Below are positions 1 to 10,314 of a DNA stretch of 64,000 nucleotides, piece after piece. The DNA lies in NCBI GenBank assembly GCA_945910005.1, contig OX246749.1, forward strand, positions 23,793,097 through 23,857,096, read 5' to 3'. Position 1 is the first letter of the stretch. The number at the start of each line of letters is the position of its first letter. The notes beneath the pieces were generated by a model, which was given only the letters and a program-made list of their open reading frames with translations, was not told the origin of the DNA and searched no databases. The stretch is from Isoperla grammatica (lineage: Eukaryota; Arthropoda; Insecta; Plecoptera; Perlodidae). A program made the translations under genes and the position numbers.

Positions 1-1945
1 GCTTAGGGTGTCCATGCAGCAAGGTATGTATATCATGTTACATGTAGCTAGGTCATTACAGGCTTAGGGAACTCTCTGGAGGTGTCCATGCAGCAAGGTA
101 TGTTTATCATGTTACATGTAGCGAGGTCATTACAGGCCTAGGGAACCCCCCTGGAGGTGTCCATGCAGCAAGGTATATATATCATGTTACATGTAGCTAG
201 GTCATTACAGGCCTAGGGAACCCCCCTGGAGGTGTCCATGCAGCAAGGTATGTATATCATGTTACATGTAGCTAGGTCATTACAGGCCAAGGTAACCCTC
301 CTGGAGGTGTCCATGCAGCAAGGTATGTATATCATGTTACATGTAGCTAGGTCATTACAGGCCTAGGGAACTCTCCTGGAGGTGTCCATGCAGCAAGGTA
401 TGTATATCATGTTACATGTAGCTAGGTCATTACAGGCCTAGGGAACCCCCCTGGAGGTGTCCATGCAGCAAGGTATGTATATCATGTTACATGTAGCTAG
501 GTCATTACAGGCCTAGGGAACCCCCCTGGAGGTGTCCATGCAGCAAGGTATGTATATCATGTTACATGTAGCTAGGTCATTACAGGCCCAGGGAACCCCC
601 CTGGAGGTGTCCATGCAGCAAGGTATGTATATCATGTTACATGTAGCTAGGTCATTACAGGCCTAGGGAACCCCCCTGGAGATGTCCATGCAGCAAGGTA
701 TGTATATCATGTTACATGTAGCTAGGTCATTACAGGCCTAGGGAACCCCCCTGGAGATGTCCATGCAGCAAGGTATGTATATCATGTTACATGTAGCTAG
801 GTCATTACAGGCCTAGGGAACCCTCCTGGAGGTGTCCATGCAGCAAGGTATGTATATCATGTTACATGTAGCTAGGTCATTACAGGCCTAGGGAACCCCC
901 CTGGAGATGTCCATGCAGCAAGGTATGTATATCATGTTACATGTAGCTAGGTCATTACAGGCCTAGGGAACCCCCCTGGAGGTGTCCATGCAGCAAGGTA
1001 TGTATATCATGTTACATGTAGCTAGGTCATTACAGGCCTAGGGAACCCCCCTGGAGGTGTCCATGCAGCAAGGTATGTATATCATGTTACATGTAGCTAG
1101 GTCATTACAGGCCTAGGGAACCCTCCTGGAGGTGTCCATGCAGCAAGGTATGTATATCATGTTACATGTAGCTAGGTCATTACAGGCCCAGGGAACCCTC
1201 CTGGAGGTGTCCATGCAGCAAGGTATGTATATCATGTTACATGTAGCTAGGTCATTACAGGCCTAGGGAACCCCCCTGGAGGTGTCCATGCAGCAAGGTA
1301 TGTATATCATGTTACATGTAGCTAGGTCATTACAGGCTTAGGGAACCCCCCTGGAGGTGTCCATGCAGCAAGGTATGTATATCATGTTACATGTAGCTAG
1401 GTCATTACAGGCCCAGGGAACCCTCCTGGAGGTGTCCATGCAGCAAGGTATGTATATCATGTTACATGTAGCAAGGTCATTACAGGCCTAGGGAACCCTC
1501 CTGGAGGTGTCCATGCAGCAAGGTATGTATATCATGTTACATGTAGCTAGGTCATTACAGGCTTAGGGAACCCTCCTGGAGGTGTCCATGCAGCAAGGTA
1601 TGTATATCATGTTACATGTAGCTAGGTCATTACAGGCCTAGGGAACCCCCCTGGAGGTGTCCATGCAGCAAGGTATGTATATCATGTTACATGTAGCTAG
1701 GTCATTACAGGCCTAGGGAACCCTCCTGGAGGTGTCCATGCAGCAAGGTATGTATATCATGTTACATGTAGCTAGGTCATTACAGGCTTAGGGAACCCTC
1801 CTGGAGGTGTCCATGCAGCAAGGTATGTATATCATGTTACATGTAGCTAGGTCATTTCAGGCCTAGGGTGTCCATGCAGCAAGGTATGTATATCATGTTA
1901 CATGAGGCTAGGTCATTACCGGTTTAGGGAACCCTCCTGGAGGCG
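1..1945. repeat. 75-bp tandem repeat array (about 26 copies)
   Basis: A head-to-tail minisatellite with a 75-bp period: the start of CTGGAGGTGTCCATG recurs at 301, 376, 451 and so on. Units differ by only a few substitutions, mainly CCC/CTC/TCT variants around GGGAACCC and T/C after GGC. The internal ATGTTACATGTA segment is partly palindromic. The last units (from about 1865) are more divergent, with a deleted segment, as expected at an array edge. The array continues off the left end of the window. No spacer-like unique sequence separates units, so this is not a CRISPR. Confidence 0.97.
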
Positions 1946-3014
1946 TCTCGTAGTGGTTCTCCCGGAACTCTTCGGCCAAGACATTCAACTGCTCATCTAT
2001 GTTCTTAAGTGAGTCCTGGATGGTCTCCTGGCATTGGGAGCATTCCTGCAGCAGATGCATTATTTGTGTTTTAGAACTAGTTCACTTGACTCCGGCTGTG
2101 GGCGATTAGGGGCAGTATGTATGGGTAAGAAAAGTTGTTGAAGAGAGATTGAAATTTGTGGGTGGTGTACGATCAAATGAAAATATAGACTTGAGTGCCC
2201 CCATTGTAGCCATGTCACCTTGAGGAGGAACCCACATCGAATGCTTCATACCCGGTCTACCCCGGGGCCTGACGGGGGTGGTACCTGCGAATGCTGCATC
2301 ATGAAGCTTAGTCGGCGTTTGGTGTCTGTCAAGCTCTGGATGACGAGCGACGCGTTCTCCCTGGAGATCTTCTTTCCTGCCAGGATGTCGGTGATGGTCT
2401 GGAACTCGGTCCCTGACTGGACCAGAGACTGGTTGAGCGAGCCGGAGTGTTGCTTGCTCTCGACCGGCTGGGGGGTTGCCAGCGGCGTCTCACTGCTGGG
2501 GAACTCTTCGCCGGTCCGCTCGTGGGTTTGGGTTGACAGCGGCGCAGTGGTCGTATCGGGTGGCGGCGGCGCGGTTGGAGGTGATTGGGGGGCGCTCGTG
2601 GTCGCCGCCTCCGCACGACACTCGCGCGGCTCCTTGTCAAAGATGGCCGACAGTTGGTCGACGACGTTGCGTGTCACCTGCGCCGTCCTCATGATGTCTC
2701 TCTCGCGTTGTTTGAGTCGCACCATCTTCGCCAGCCGGACACGCTGGTCGTGGTTGATCGCTCTCATCTGCTGCAGGTAGACGATGTCATCCCCTTGGAG
2801 GCTGCCCAGGGACGACGCCTCTGACCCACACACGTCTATCGAGATGTCGGACTCTGCGATGGGCGGGCAGTACGGGCGACACCTCACTTGGAAGTCGTCC
2901 TCGGTGTCAGTGTCGTCGGTGTCGCAGACGCACGTGCAGGACATGTCCTCCTCGGAGATGGGCGGCGGTGGCCAGCAGCTGTGAGGACAGCGCACCTCGT
3001 CCTCGGTGTCCTCG
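1908..3014 (-). CDS. Unrecognised host-type gene, two exons visible, 5' end lost in gap
   Basis: A GC-rich minus-strand frame enters from the assembly gap at 3014 and stays open to 2285, where CAG/GTACC is a good splice donor. An acceptor (CTGCAG at 2046-2051) gives a 239-bp intron at phase 0. The second exon (2045-1908) continues as ECSQCQETIQDSLKNIDE and stops at TAG 1908-1910, inside the first units of the 75-bp array. The protein has a Cys/Asp/Glu-rich N-terminal part (CTCVCDTDDTDTEDDF), a basic probably helical stretch (AKMVRLKQRERDIMR), a Pro/Thr-rich linker (TAPPPPDTTT) and a helical C-terminus. I recognise no family. The intron is inferred: without it the frame runs 13 more codons to a stop at 2246. 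The acceptor has a weak pyrimidine tract. The strong GC contrast with its surroundings favours a real exon. Confidence 0.55.
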
Positions 3015-3214
3015 NNNNNNNNNNNNNNNNNNNNNNNNNNNNNNNNNNNNNNNNNNNNNNNNNNNNNNNNNNNNNNNNNNNNNNNNNNNNNNNNNNNNNN
3101 NNNNNNNNNNNNNNNNNNNNNNNNNNNNNNNNNNNNNNNNNNNNNNNNNNNNNNNNNNNNNNNNNNNNNNNNNNNNNNNNNNNNNNNNNNNNNNNNNNNN
3201 NNNNNNNNNNNNNN
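3015..3214. other. Assembly gap, 200 N
   Basis: Exactly 200 unknown bases, probably a fixed-size scaffold gap of unknown true length. It cuts the minus-strand gene on its left and the LINE copy on its right. Confidence 0.99.
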
Positions 3215-4492
3215 CACACAAATCGCCGACTTCTTGACAAAACACCACAATTCTCGATCAGTACCAGTCGGGTTTCAGACCTAATCACAGCACATGTACG
3301 GCGCTTATCAAGTTACAGACGATATACGGACAAAAATGGACAGTAGACAACTCACTCTTCTTACCCTACTCGATTTTAGCAAAGCATTTGATTCTATCGA
3401 CTTTGACATACTTATGACCAAACTTGAATCTATCAACTTTTCCCCTTCCACACTTCAATGGATGCGTTCTTACCTCAGCGGTCGTCAACAATGTGTTGTC
3501 TCAAGCGATAATAAGTCAACATGGTTACCAGTACTTTCTGGAGTACCTCAAGGCAGCGTATTAGGACCATTACTTTTTTCTATTTATATAAACGATATTT
3601 CTAAATCATTAAAATATTGCCACCATCATCTGTATGCTGACGACCTCCAAATTTATTTGCATTCTTCCCCATTGCTCATAAACCAAGCAATTGAAATGAT
3701 GAATGCTGATTTACAATCGCTTGCCGCGTGGGCGACCAAAAACTGCTTGCTTATAAATCCCATTAAATCACAGACTATGATTTTAGGTTACCACAAGCTT
3801 CTTGCCAAATTAGAGACCATTCAACTATAAGCCATGTAACTTTAAACGGTACGACTATACCGTTCCAACACAAAGTAAAAAATCTAGGACTACATATGAC
3901 TGACGACCTGACTTGGACAGACCATGTAAAACACATGTGCCAAAAGACGTATGCTACTTTACATTCCTTGAACAGAATGAAAAATTTTCTCCCGACAAAA
4001 TTAAAAACAATGCTGGTTAACTGTCTCATCATACCTCTTTTCGATTATTGTGACGTTGTGTACAACGATCTTACTGAAGATCTCTCCATCCGCCTACAAA
4101 GAGCTCAAAATTCATGTGTTCGTTTCATCTTGGGAATAAAGAAATCTGACCATATTACCCCTGGCTTCAAAAACCTTGAATGGATTCGTTTAAATGACCG
4201 CAGAAACCTTCATTCTGTGTGCCTTGTCCATCGCCTGCTGTCATACCCTGTACCCTCATACCTCGCATCACATTTTCACTTCCTTCATTCAAATCACGAC
4301 TTTGATACAAGGTCTAGATCCGGCACTCAGCTCACATTTCCAACGCACAGGAAAAAACTTCTCGACCACTCTTTCACAATACACGCTATCCGCACATGGA
4401 ATACCCTACCATCCAGCATACGCGATGTGTACCATACAAATTTTCATGCATTTAAGAGAGAAGCTCGCAAGCATTACTTCCTTAAATACTAA
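3215..4492 (+). pseudogene. LINE reverse transcriptase ORF, frameshifted
   Basis: Encodes RT motif A (LLDFSKAFDSID), motif B (SGVPQGSVLGPLLF), motif C (YADDLQIY) and the LINE C-terminal region (RLQRAQNSCVRFILGI, NDRRNLHSVCLVHRLL). Two frameshifts break it. One lies near 3293, upstream of VTDDIR, where a base is missing relative to the homologous frame in copy 2 at 14945. The other lies near 3812, between the YHKLLAKLE segment and the LGLHMTDDLTWTDHVKHM segment. The N-terminal RT palm and endonuclease would lie in or beyond the gap. It cannot make a full RT and is a dead copy. Confidence 0.88.
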
Positions 4493-5010
4493 AGCACAAA
4501 GTAGCAACGAAATAGTCTCACTTTGAATAAAAAAGGTTCAATATCATTCCGTTAATTTTAACATTATCCGTGTAGTAATGAGATGGATGAATGAGATTTG
4601 TTTGGTTTAGCTTATATTATACACATTAATTTAATTAATTTTAGTTAAATTTTAGTTTTGCTTGGGCCGTATCGTTGCTCATGCTTTTATTTTAGTAGAT
4701 CCCCCCTCTTCATACTTCTAATTACTAAGTATTAAATTGTCCAGTGGGGTTCTAATTTTACCATGATTTATATTTATGCATCATTCACTTCAAATTATAA
4801 TAATAGCATTGTATACGTACACTATAATTATCTGTTACTCAAAGTGTTAATTTATCTAAATCATAATTTAATATGTTTGTATCTATCTAGGAATCAAAAT
4901 TAATATTATGTCTGTATTGTTATTGTATGTATCTTATAAAATGGTTGGATGGTAGAGAATGCCTAACAGGCATTAATCCCAGCACCTAAGTACAAAATAA
5001 AGGAAAATAA
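3215..5010 (+). mobile_element. CR1/L2-group LINE, copy 1 (5' part lost in gap)
   Basis: The 3' part of a non-LTR retrotransposon: reverse transcriptase, C-terminal domain, then about 500 bp of AT-rich 3' UTR (4493-5010). The end, with GGTTGGATGG and GGCATTAATCCC followed by AAAATAAAG, matches the 3' ends of the copies at 20960 and 21474. That places it in the same family as copy 2, which keeps the (TCAA)n tail. Assignment to the CR1/L2 group rests on the RT motifs and on a 3' microsatellite tail rather than poly(A); the exact clade (for example Daphne or Crack) is not settled. Confidence 0.85.
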
Positions 5011-5401
5011 TACAATTCAAAACCGTGCCATCAGAAATATCTTCAACCTTTCCTTCATAACCCACCGAGTTGAAATGTACTCTCGCTATAAAATACTTCC
5101 AGTACAACCTATAACCGATTATCAAACTTACACATTTATTCATAAAATCCAATGTAAAGCAATTCTTTCAAACCTTGAATTCAAAGTAAACTCAGAATAC
5201 CACTTTCACAACACTAGAACAGAAAACGATCTCCATCTTAACACCATCTACAGTACTCGACTAGGCCAATCTAATATTATACATAATGGCTTCAAAAAAT
5301 ATAACGAACTACCAACAAAATATAAACAAATGTCCGTTGTATTATTTAAGACATCAATTAAACGTCTCCTCTTGGATAAAATTGAAAATTACTTCTATTG
5401 A
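5010..5401 (+). pseudogene. C-terminal fragment of a second, different LINE ORF2
   Basis: An open frame starts abruptly where LINE copy 1 ends and reads QNRAIRNIFNLSFITHRVEM, then through HNTRTENDLHL and NGFKKYNELP to a stop at 5401. This pattern (QNRAIR, HNTR, LP near the end) is typical of the domain after the RT in CR1/jockey-like LINEs. Its sequence is unlike the C-terminus of copies 1 and 2, so it is another family. It looks like the downstream half of a LINE into which copy 1 inserted; the upstream half would be in or beyond the gap. 5402-5505 is AT-rich, probably its 3' UTR. Confidence 0.65.
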
Positions 5402-5505
5402 ATAGTACTCAACACAAAGATCTCTCAAACGTGTGTTGCGCTTTCACTTTTGTCACGTTTTGTACTAATCCCACAACAAAATACTACCAATTATAATATT
5501 TTCGC

Positions 5506-6130
5506 GCTTGCCGAATGCGAAAATTGATGTTGACACCTCGAAAGTTTGAACGGTTACCCAGAATTCAAGATGGCGGCCAAAATGGAGACTTTTTCATTCT
5601 AAATATCTCGCACATCTTAAGGGATAGAAGCTTGGTCTAAAGTGGCAGGAATAGGTACTTTAGTAACAAATAATAAAGACCACGTAACAATCACAGCCAA
5701 AACGTTTAATGTAAACACTGTGTGTCTAACATTCACATTGATGCATCATCCTCTGCATTTGCAGATTTTTGTGCATACCAATTCAAACTTCTGGCATCCA
5801 CAGGTCCTGGTTGCGCACTGGGTCCTGCATCCACGAGTTATTATATCAGTGCACGCTTTGGGGATGGGTGCTAGCGTCATTAATAATGGTAGCAGAGCAC
5901 CGTTCTCCAACTTCCACCCACACTCCTCAGGAGGTAAGAGGTGGACATCTGGCTGACGTGCGTGCTCCCATACGCGAACCTGTAATGTACATACATGGGC
6001 TTTTGCGTGATGGGACTAGATATTATTCTAGAAAAGATATTACTTACTTGGTAATGATTCCTCAAAATGTGATAGCGCAGCGCATGACTAGTGGGTAGCA
6101 GTGCCTCAGGTTTCCGGACAGAACCGAACA
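5506..6130 (-). repeat. TE1 left inverted arm, containing reversed copies of exons
   Basis: Reverse complement of 6513-7140. Read on the minus strand it carries the same gene tail: the end of the middle exon (SVRKPEALLPTSHALRYH) to a donor after 6048, an intron, and a 234-bp last exon 5979-5746 with the same stop. Differences from the right arm include the cysteine region: this copy reads ITRGCRTQC and RTCGCQK, where the right arm reads ITCGCKTQC and RINGCQK. A transcript through both arms could fold into a hairpin of about 620 bp. Confidence 0.9.
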
Positions 6131-6897
6131 TACACACGACACGAAGTACGTTCCAATTGACACTATTTGCTGCACTCTAACGGTGAACCAGATGAATAAC
6201 ATCCTGTCCTTCCATGCACTTACGGGGTGCGATTCCACATCACACTTGGCGACCATCTCCAAAAAAGTAGCGTGGGCGTTCTTCACGACAGCTGGAGCAT
6301 ACAACCTTCTAAATGGGCTTGAGCAGCTACCCCTTGAAGCTACTCTCGTCGACAATGCAGAGATATTTCTGGCGAAACTTTACAAGGTAAATTAAATAAA
6401 TTACGTGCTCAATAGAGGTATGTGACTGACAATGTCAAATCAAACTTAATTTGGCCATGTTTTAATCAGGTTGATCCAGAAATAAAGACAGCTGACACTG
6501 AACGGCACCACCTGTTCGGTTCTGTCCGGAAACCTGAGGCACTGCTACCCACTAGTCATGCGCTGCGCTATCACATTTTGAGGAATCATTACCAAGTAAG
6601 TAATATCTTTTCTAGAATAATATCTAGTCCCATCACCCAAAAGCCCATGTATGTACATTTCAGGTTCGCGTATGGGAGCACGCACGTCAGCCAGATGTCC
6701 ACCTCTTACCTCCTGAGGAGTGTGGGTGGAAGTTGGAGAACGGTGCTCTGCTACCATTATTAATGACGCTAGCACCCATCCCCAAAGCGTGCACTGATAT
6801 AATAACTTGTGGATGCAAGACCCAGTGCGCAACCAGGATCAATGGATGCCAGAAGTTTGAATTGGTATGCACAAAAATCTGCAAATGCAGAGGATGA
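6131..6897 (+). pseudogene. TE1 gene, 3' part: XPG/FEN-like tail plus CXC-like motif, three exons
   Basis: The frame is open from the arm/centre junction at 6131 (HDTKYVPIDTICC) through LSFHALTGCDSTSHLA and ends its exon at 6386 (AAG/GTAAAT). Exon 2 is 6470-6595 (42 codons; acceptor AATCAG, donor CAA/GTAAGT). Exon 3 is 6664-6897 (acceptor TTTCAG). Both introns are short, GT-AG and phase 0. The tail CGCKTQC...CQK...VCTKICKC resembles tesmin/TSO1-type CXC zinc-binding motifs. From memory of the family, FHALTGCD...K matches multi-copy animal proteins of unknown function. I infer that GCDxTS corresponds to the GxDY helix-turn-helix region of FEN1/XPG nucleases. The N-terminal two thirds are missing, removed where the inverted arm joins, so this copy is not functional alone. 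Confidence 0.65.
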
Positions 6898-7140
6898 TGC
6901 ATCAGTGTGAATGCTGATTAGACACACAGTGTTTACATTAAACGTTTTGCCTCTGATTGTTACGTGGTCTTTATTATTTGTTACTAAAGTACCTATTCCT
7001 GCCACTTTAGCCCATCTTCTATCTTTTAAGATGTGCGAGATATTTAAAATGAAAAAGTCTCCATTTTGGCCGCCATCTGGAATTCTGGGTAATCGTTCAA
7101 ACTTTTGAGGTGTCAACACCAATTTTCGCATTCGGCAAGC
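6513..7140 (+). repeat. TE1 right inverted arm
   Basis: Partner of 5506-6130. It starts inside exon 2 of the TE1 gene, spans the rest of exon 2, intron 2, the last exon and the 3' flank, and ends at TTCGGCAAGC (7131-7140). Its outer part includes the first CCGCCATCT motif. Confidence 0.9.
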
Positions 7141-7575
7141 ATGAATTAACCTAAAAAACATGTGGAATAGATCGTAAGACGTGTTAGATATCGAAATGCC
7201 GACGTCATCTTGGCCGCCATCTTGAATTTTTGGTTTGCGGTACAGATTTCGAGGTGTAAATGCGATTTTCGTACTCAGCAAGGTCGAATTAGTTTATAAA
7301 CATATGGCTTAGCTCGTAATTGTACGAGATAAACAAAATCAAACAACGACGCCATCTTGACCGCCATCTTGAATTACTGGTTTTAGGTTACAACAACAAT
7401 TTGCGGTTGTATCAAAGTCAAATTAGTCTAACGACATGGACTTATAAGTCAGGTGTGCGAGATATACAAAATAAAAAATACGAAGCCATCTCGGCCGCCA
7501 TCTTGAATTCCGGGCTTCCTGTCCAGATTTCGAGATGTCAACAGAGATTTTCGTGTCCAGCATGGTCGAATTAGT
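7060..7575 (+). repeat. Subterminal degenerate tandem repeats of TE1
   Basis: Four diverged copies of a 135-145 bp unit, each with CCGCCATCT(T)G, AATT, a stretch like CAGATTTCGAGGTGT, then GATTTTCGT and GGTCGAATTAGT. They begin near 7068, 7205, 7350 and 7490. The first lies inside the right arm, the others outside it. The layout resembles the subterminal repeats of TE2, although the sequence differs. Confidence 0.75.
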
Positions 7576-7589
7576 CTAAAAGCACTTGT

Positions 7590-8133
7590 TGACAAAATGT
7601 TATACGATTTGCTTCTTGCATCACTGAGGACGAGAAATTGGCCTTGTCTTTAACACGTCACCGCTTTACACTCTGCTCTAAACACGCTTTAACAATTATT
7701 ATTTCGCCTCAACATGTAATTATTCTTAAACATTTACTTAAATGGCTTAACACAATAATAAGTTGGCAAACATGAACATTCCTAGGAATTCAATTTCAAC
7801 CCCCTGCCCTTTCACTGACATACTTCTCACACTACCGGATGCTGTCAACGACCGAAGTTCATCACCCCCTCCCCCTCCTACCAACCCACCCTCGACTGGT
7901 AGCATTCTAAAGCAACGGCTGGCCGGCCACCCAAGGTCTCTCCAGGCATCTTCCCTCATGGCCCACTGCATTGACCTACTGAAGACAACAAAGTGCACGT
8001 AATATTAATAAGCGAGTCCTGGCTCAACTCCAGTCTTGTGCAATTACCAGGGTATCGCCTCGTAAGAAAAGACCGCGTCCGCACAAAGGAGGTGGAGTGT
8101 GTGCGTACATTCGCGATTACATAAAAAGCAAAT
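7590..8133 (+). mobile_element. LINE copy 2, piece 1 (5' part with endonuclease)
   Basis: First of three pieces of one CR1/L2-group LINE. The piece carries the start of an APE-type endonuclease and is cut at about 8133 by TE2; the endonuclease resumes at about 13486. The exact 5' end is unclear. 7590-7760 is AT-rich with no recognisable content and may be its 5' UTR. Confidence 0.7.
7763..8127 (+). pseudogene. LINE endonuclease domain, N-terminal part, frameshifted
   Basis: A proline-rich leader (SSPPPPPTNPPSTG) is followed by SLMAHCIDLLKTTKCT, then after a missing base near 8000 by ILISESWLNSSLVQLPGYRL, and after another near 8085 by GGVCAYIRDYI. SESWL, LPGY and GGGVxxYI are the standard motifs of the APE-like endonuclease of CR1-type LINEs, which nicks target DNA to prime reverse transcription. 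The two frameshifts make it non-functional. The initiating codon is not identified; the first ATG in this frame is near 7772. Confidence 0.72.
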
Positions 8134-8400
8134 AGTAGAGGAGCAAAAGGTATCTCGTGCGCCTTTCGTGAATGAGTATTGCGGTAAACGGTATTCTGTT
8201 ACGGCATACCATACGAGTAGTTTGCACCTATAGTCCTCCCAACGAAACTATTCTCATGCTTCGTCATAACCCCTGAGGCCTCGAAGTAAACTTCCGCGGA
8301 CGGTTGACTGCCTGTGTTCATGCGCGCACTATTGCCGAGCACGACGAAATTAGCAGCTCCCGCACTGCAATCATGTAACTTTGATCGCTAACGTTGAAAT

Positions 8401-8476
8401 CTACTTGATCTCCGCCTGGCGGAGGGTCGTCGAACTCTCGAGTTCGACGAGCCTCCGCTAGGTGGAGATTAAGTAG
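8401..8476. repeat. 76-bp near-perfect palindrome
   Basis: CTACTTGATCTCCGCC...GGTGGAGATTAAGTAG with almost no loop (centre near ACTCTCGAGT). Only a few mismatches over two 38-bp arms. It could extrude as a cruciform or fold as a long RNA hairpin. It lies about 170 bp inside the left end of TE2b. Confidence 0.9.
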
Positions 8477-9373
8477 ACCTTGTTGTGTACCCAATGAGAG
8501 TTCGAGAATTCGAAGAAGTTCACAGGAACTATCAAAATCCAGCAAGCTGTGAGCAACATTGGTAGTCTTTTGTTTTTATTGAAAGCCTGTCTAAATGTAT
8601 AAACCACAGCCTGTGGTATAGGCACCGTGTGTTAATACATACAGCGCTATATGTGGCCAAATTTAGCAACAAACTGCTGAAGATTTCATTCCGCGGTTGA
8701 AAATAGTGCTGGATATTATTGTCATATATTTTGTTTTTTGTTTGGTGTTTGTTTTGTTTTTTATTGTTGATGTGTATTTATTTTGTTTTGTTGTTTTGTT
8801 AAATGTTTTTGTTTTGGCTTTTATTGTCTTGTTTTGTTTGTGTTTGTTGTGTGTTATTTGTTGTTTTTATGTCTAAAACGTGTCCTGATTAAAATGGTAG
8901 CTTGCCTTTTTAAGATTTACTGATGGGATTCATAATCTGCACAAAAATTTTAAAAGCCGTATTTAATTAAACAATTTTCACAATTTGCCATTACTGACGT
9001 AGGAAGAACGACGCTGCTTCAGCAGATTGTTGCGCGACTTTGCCACTTTGAGCGCTTCATTCGTTTTCACTAGCGCCATCAGTGGCCAATCTCGGTGCCT
9101 ATAAACATTCACATTTTACTGTATGATCCATAGAGTAACTACTCGCAGCAAGTATTTATTCTAATATTCCACTGTGTTCTAGAGGTAGGTTTAAACTGTA
9201 AAGGTATAGTCTGTCCTACTTTAGTTTTATGAAATAAAGTAGTTTAAACACCGGCGTTTCCGCCATTTCTTGGTATCGAAAGCTGTGAATGGCCCGGGAT
9301 CTATTTTCAATTATCACTTCTCTTCAAACATGACTTATTGGTTTTGTTACTACAAACTTATATTTGTATTTAA

Positions 9374-10103
9374 GGTAATTGTTTAGTATCACTGATCGCG
9401 TTTCGTTCTCATTTTTTTTCTGTATTCCTTTGCGATATTGATCATATGCGCAGTACATTATTGTTATTTCATGATTTATCTGTAAGCTCCAGTGATTTTT
9501 AATACAAATAGTCTCTTCTTTCATATTAAATTATCGTTTTGAAGTTGCATCGATTTGACAACACAATCACGTTAAATATGGCAATATGGCGGACGTGCGA
9601 GGGCGCAGCTGTTCGGAGCACACATAAAGTGTGGTCTACCAACGTATGTACATGAAAAAACCCTACCTCTTGCGCCCGAAAGTGACTTTGCCCGAGGTTA
9701 GGGGGTGGTTTTGGATAGTTTGCCAGAGGTTAGGGGGGGGGGTTTGGATGTACGTGCAAACTAGGCCCCTACGATTAAATACCCCTTCTTCAAATTATGC
9801 AATTATGCAGATTTGCGCCCGAAAGAGACTTTGCCCGAGGTTAGGGGGTGGTTTTGGATAGTTTGCCATTGGCAGCACTGCACCGGACACAAGCAGGAAA
9901 CAAGGAAGAAGACGTCAACTTTTCATATAAAAACTTCAAACAATCATTTATTACTCTTAAAAACTAACTACAATATTATAATAAGCATCAAAAGAAAGAC
10001 AATTAAACATTGTTCAATAAAAATAACACTTTAAACAAGACTTTGGCGTTTTTCATTAGAAAAAGTGAGTAAGAAGCGCGATCAGTGATACTAAACAAAT
10101 ACC
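9374..10103. repeat. Inverted repeat pair inside TE2b
   Basis: TTGTTTAGTATCACTGATCGCG (about 9378-9399) is matched by its reverse complement at about 10077-10098, and weaker pairing (TTC, CTCA, TTTTTCT) extends inward. It lies about 200 bp from the right end of TE2b but about 1.1 kb from the left end. It may be the ends of a further nested element, or an internal hairpin. Confidence 0.7.
9672..9867 (+). repeat. Direct repeat of about 53 bp, two copies
   Basis: GCGCCCGAAAG(T/A)GACTTTGCCC, then GAGGTTAGGGGGTGGTTTTG and GATAGTTTGCCA, occurs at about 9672-9725 and 9814-9867, with a partial third AGGTTAGGGGG near 9727. No function is apparent. Confidence 0.9.
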
Positions 10104-10314
10104 GTATTTAATTTTTAAAAATATTTATCGTGTAATATTATTAATAGCAACTTACACAAATGAGAGAATTACCATCTATCAACATCGGACAAGTTGGCCA
10201 ACTCACGAACTGAGAACAATCCGACGCAATCTTCCATCAAGCACACGGAGAAGTTGCCATTCTGGACATGGCCCGTGATGAAAGCATGAGAAAAGTTTCG
10301 TTGGGAGGACTATA

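Larger units (their letters stand above)
5506..7575 (+). mobile_element. TE1: fold-back DNA element with 625-bp inverted arms
   Basis: Two arms, 5506-6130 and 6513-7140, are inverted copies of each other (estimated above 93 percent identity by eye). They flank a 382-bp centre that holds coding sequence. Beyond the right arm, three more divergent copies of a 135-145 bp motif (CCGCCATCTTGAATT) run to about 7575; the left arm has only one, so the left end is probably truncated. No target duplication could be fixed. The gene inside matches that of TE2 in its FHAxxG(C/S)D and CXC-like motifs. Classification to a known superfamily is not possible here, and no DDE transposase is seen. Confidence 0.75.
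8231..10312. mobile_element. TE2b: 2082-bp nested non-autonomous element with TA target duplication
   Basis: It starts TAGTCCTCCCAACGAAAC and ends with the reverse complement; the terminal inverted repeats extend about 31 bp with one mismatch (TTCTCATGCTT inside). Flanking TA at 8229-8230 and 10313-10314, together with the uninterrupted TE2 right arm near 13370, show that the pre-insertion site was ACCTACCTGG and that TA was duplicated. No frame above 80 codons and no transposase motif is present, so it is probably mobilised in trans. A TA duplication fits Tc1/mariner-like elements but is not proof. Contents: a 76-bp palindrome, a T/G-rich tract (about 8720-8880), a subterminal inverted repeat and a direct repeat. 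Confidence 0.85.

Noticed and set aside
2220..2984. Several plus-strand frames of 66-186 codons
   Set aside because: Shadows of the GC-rich minus-strand exon, which has the better donor site and a more protein-like composition.
9690..9860. Telomere-like GGTTAGGGGG motifs
   Set aside because: Only isolated occurrences inside a 53-bp direct repeat; no tandem TTAGGG array.
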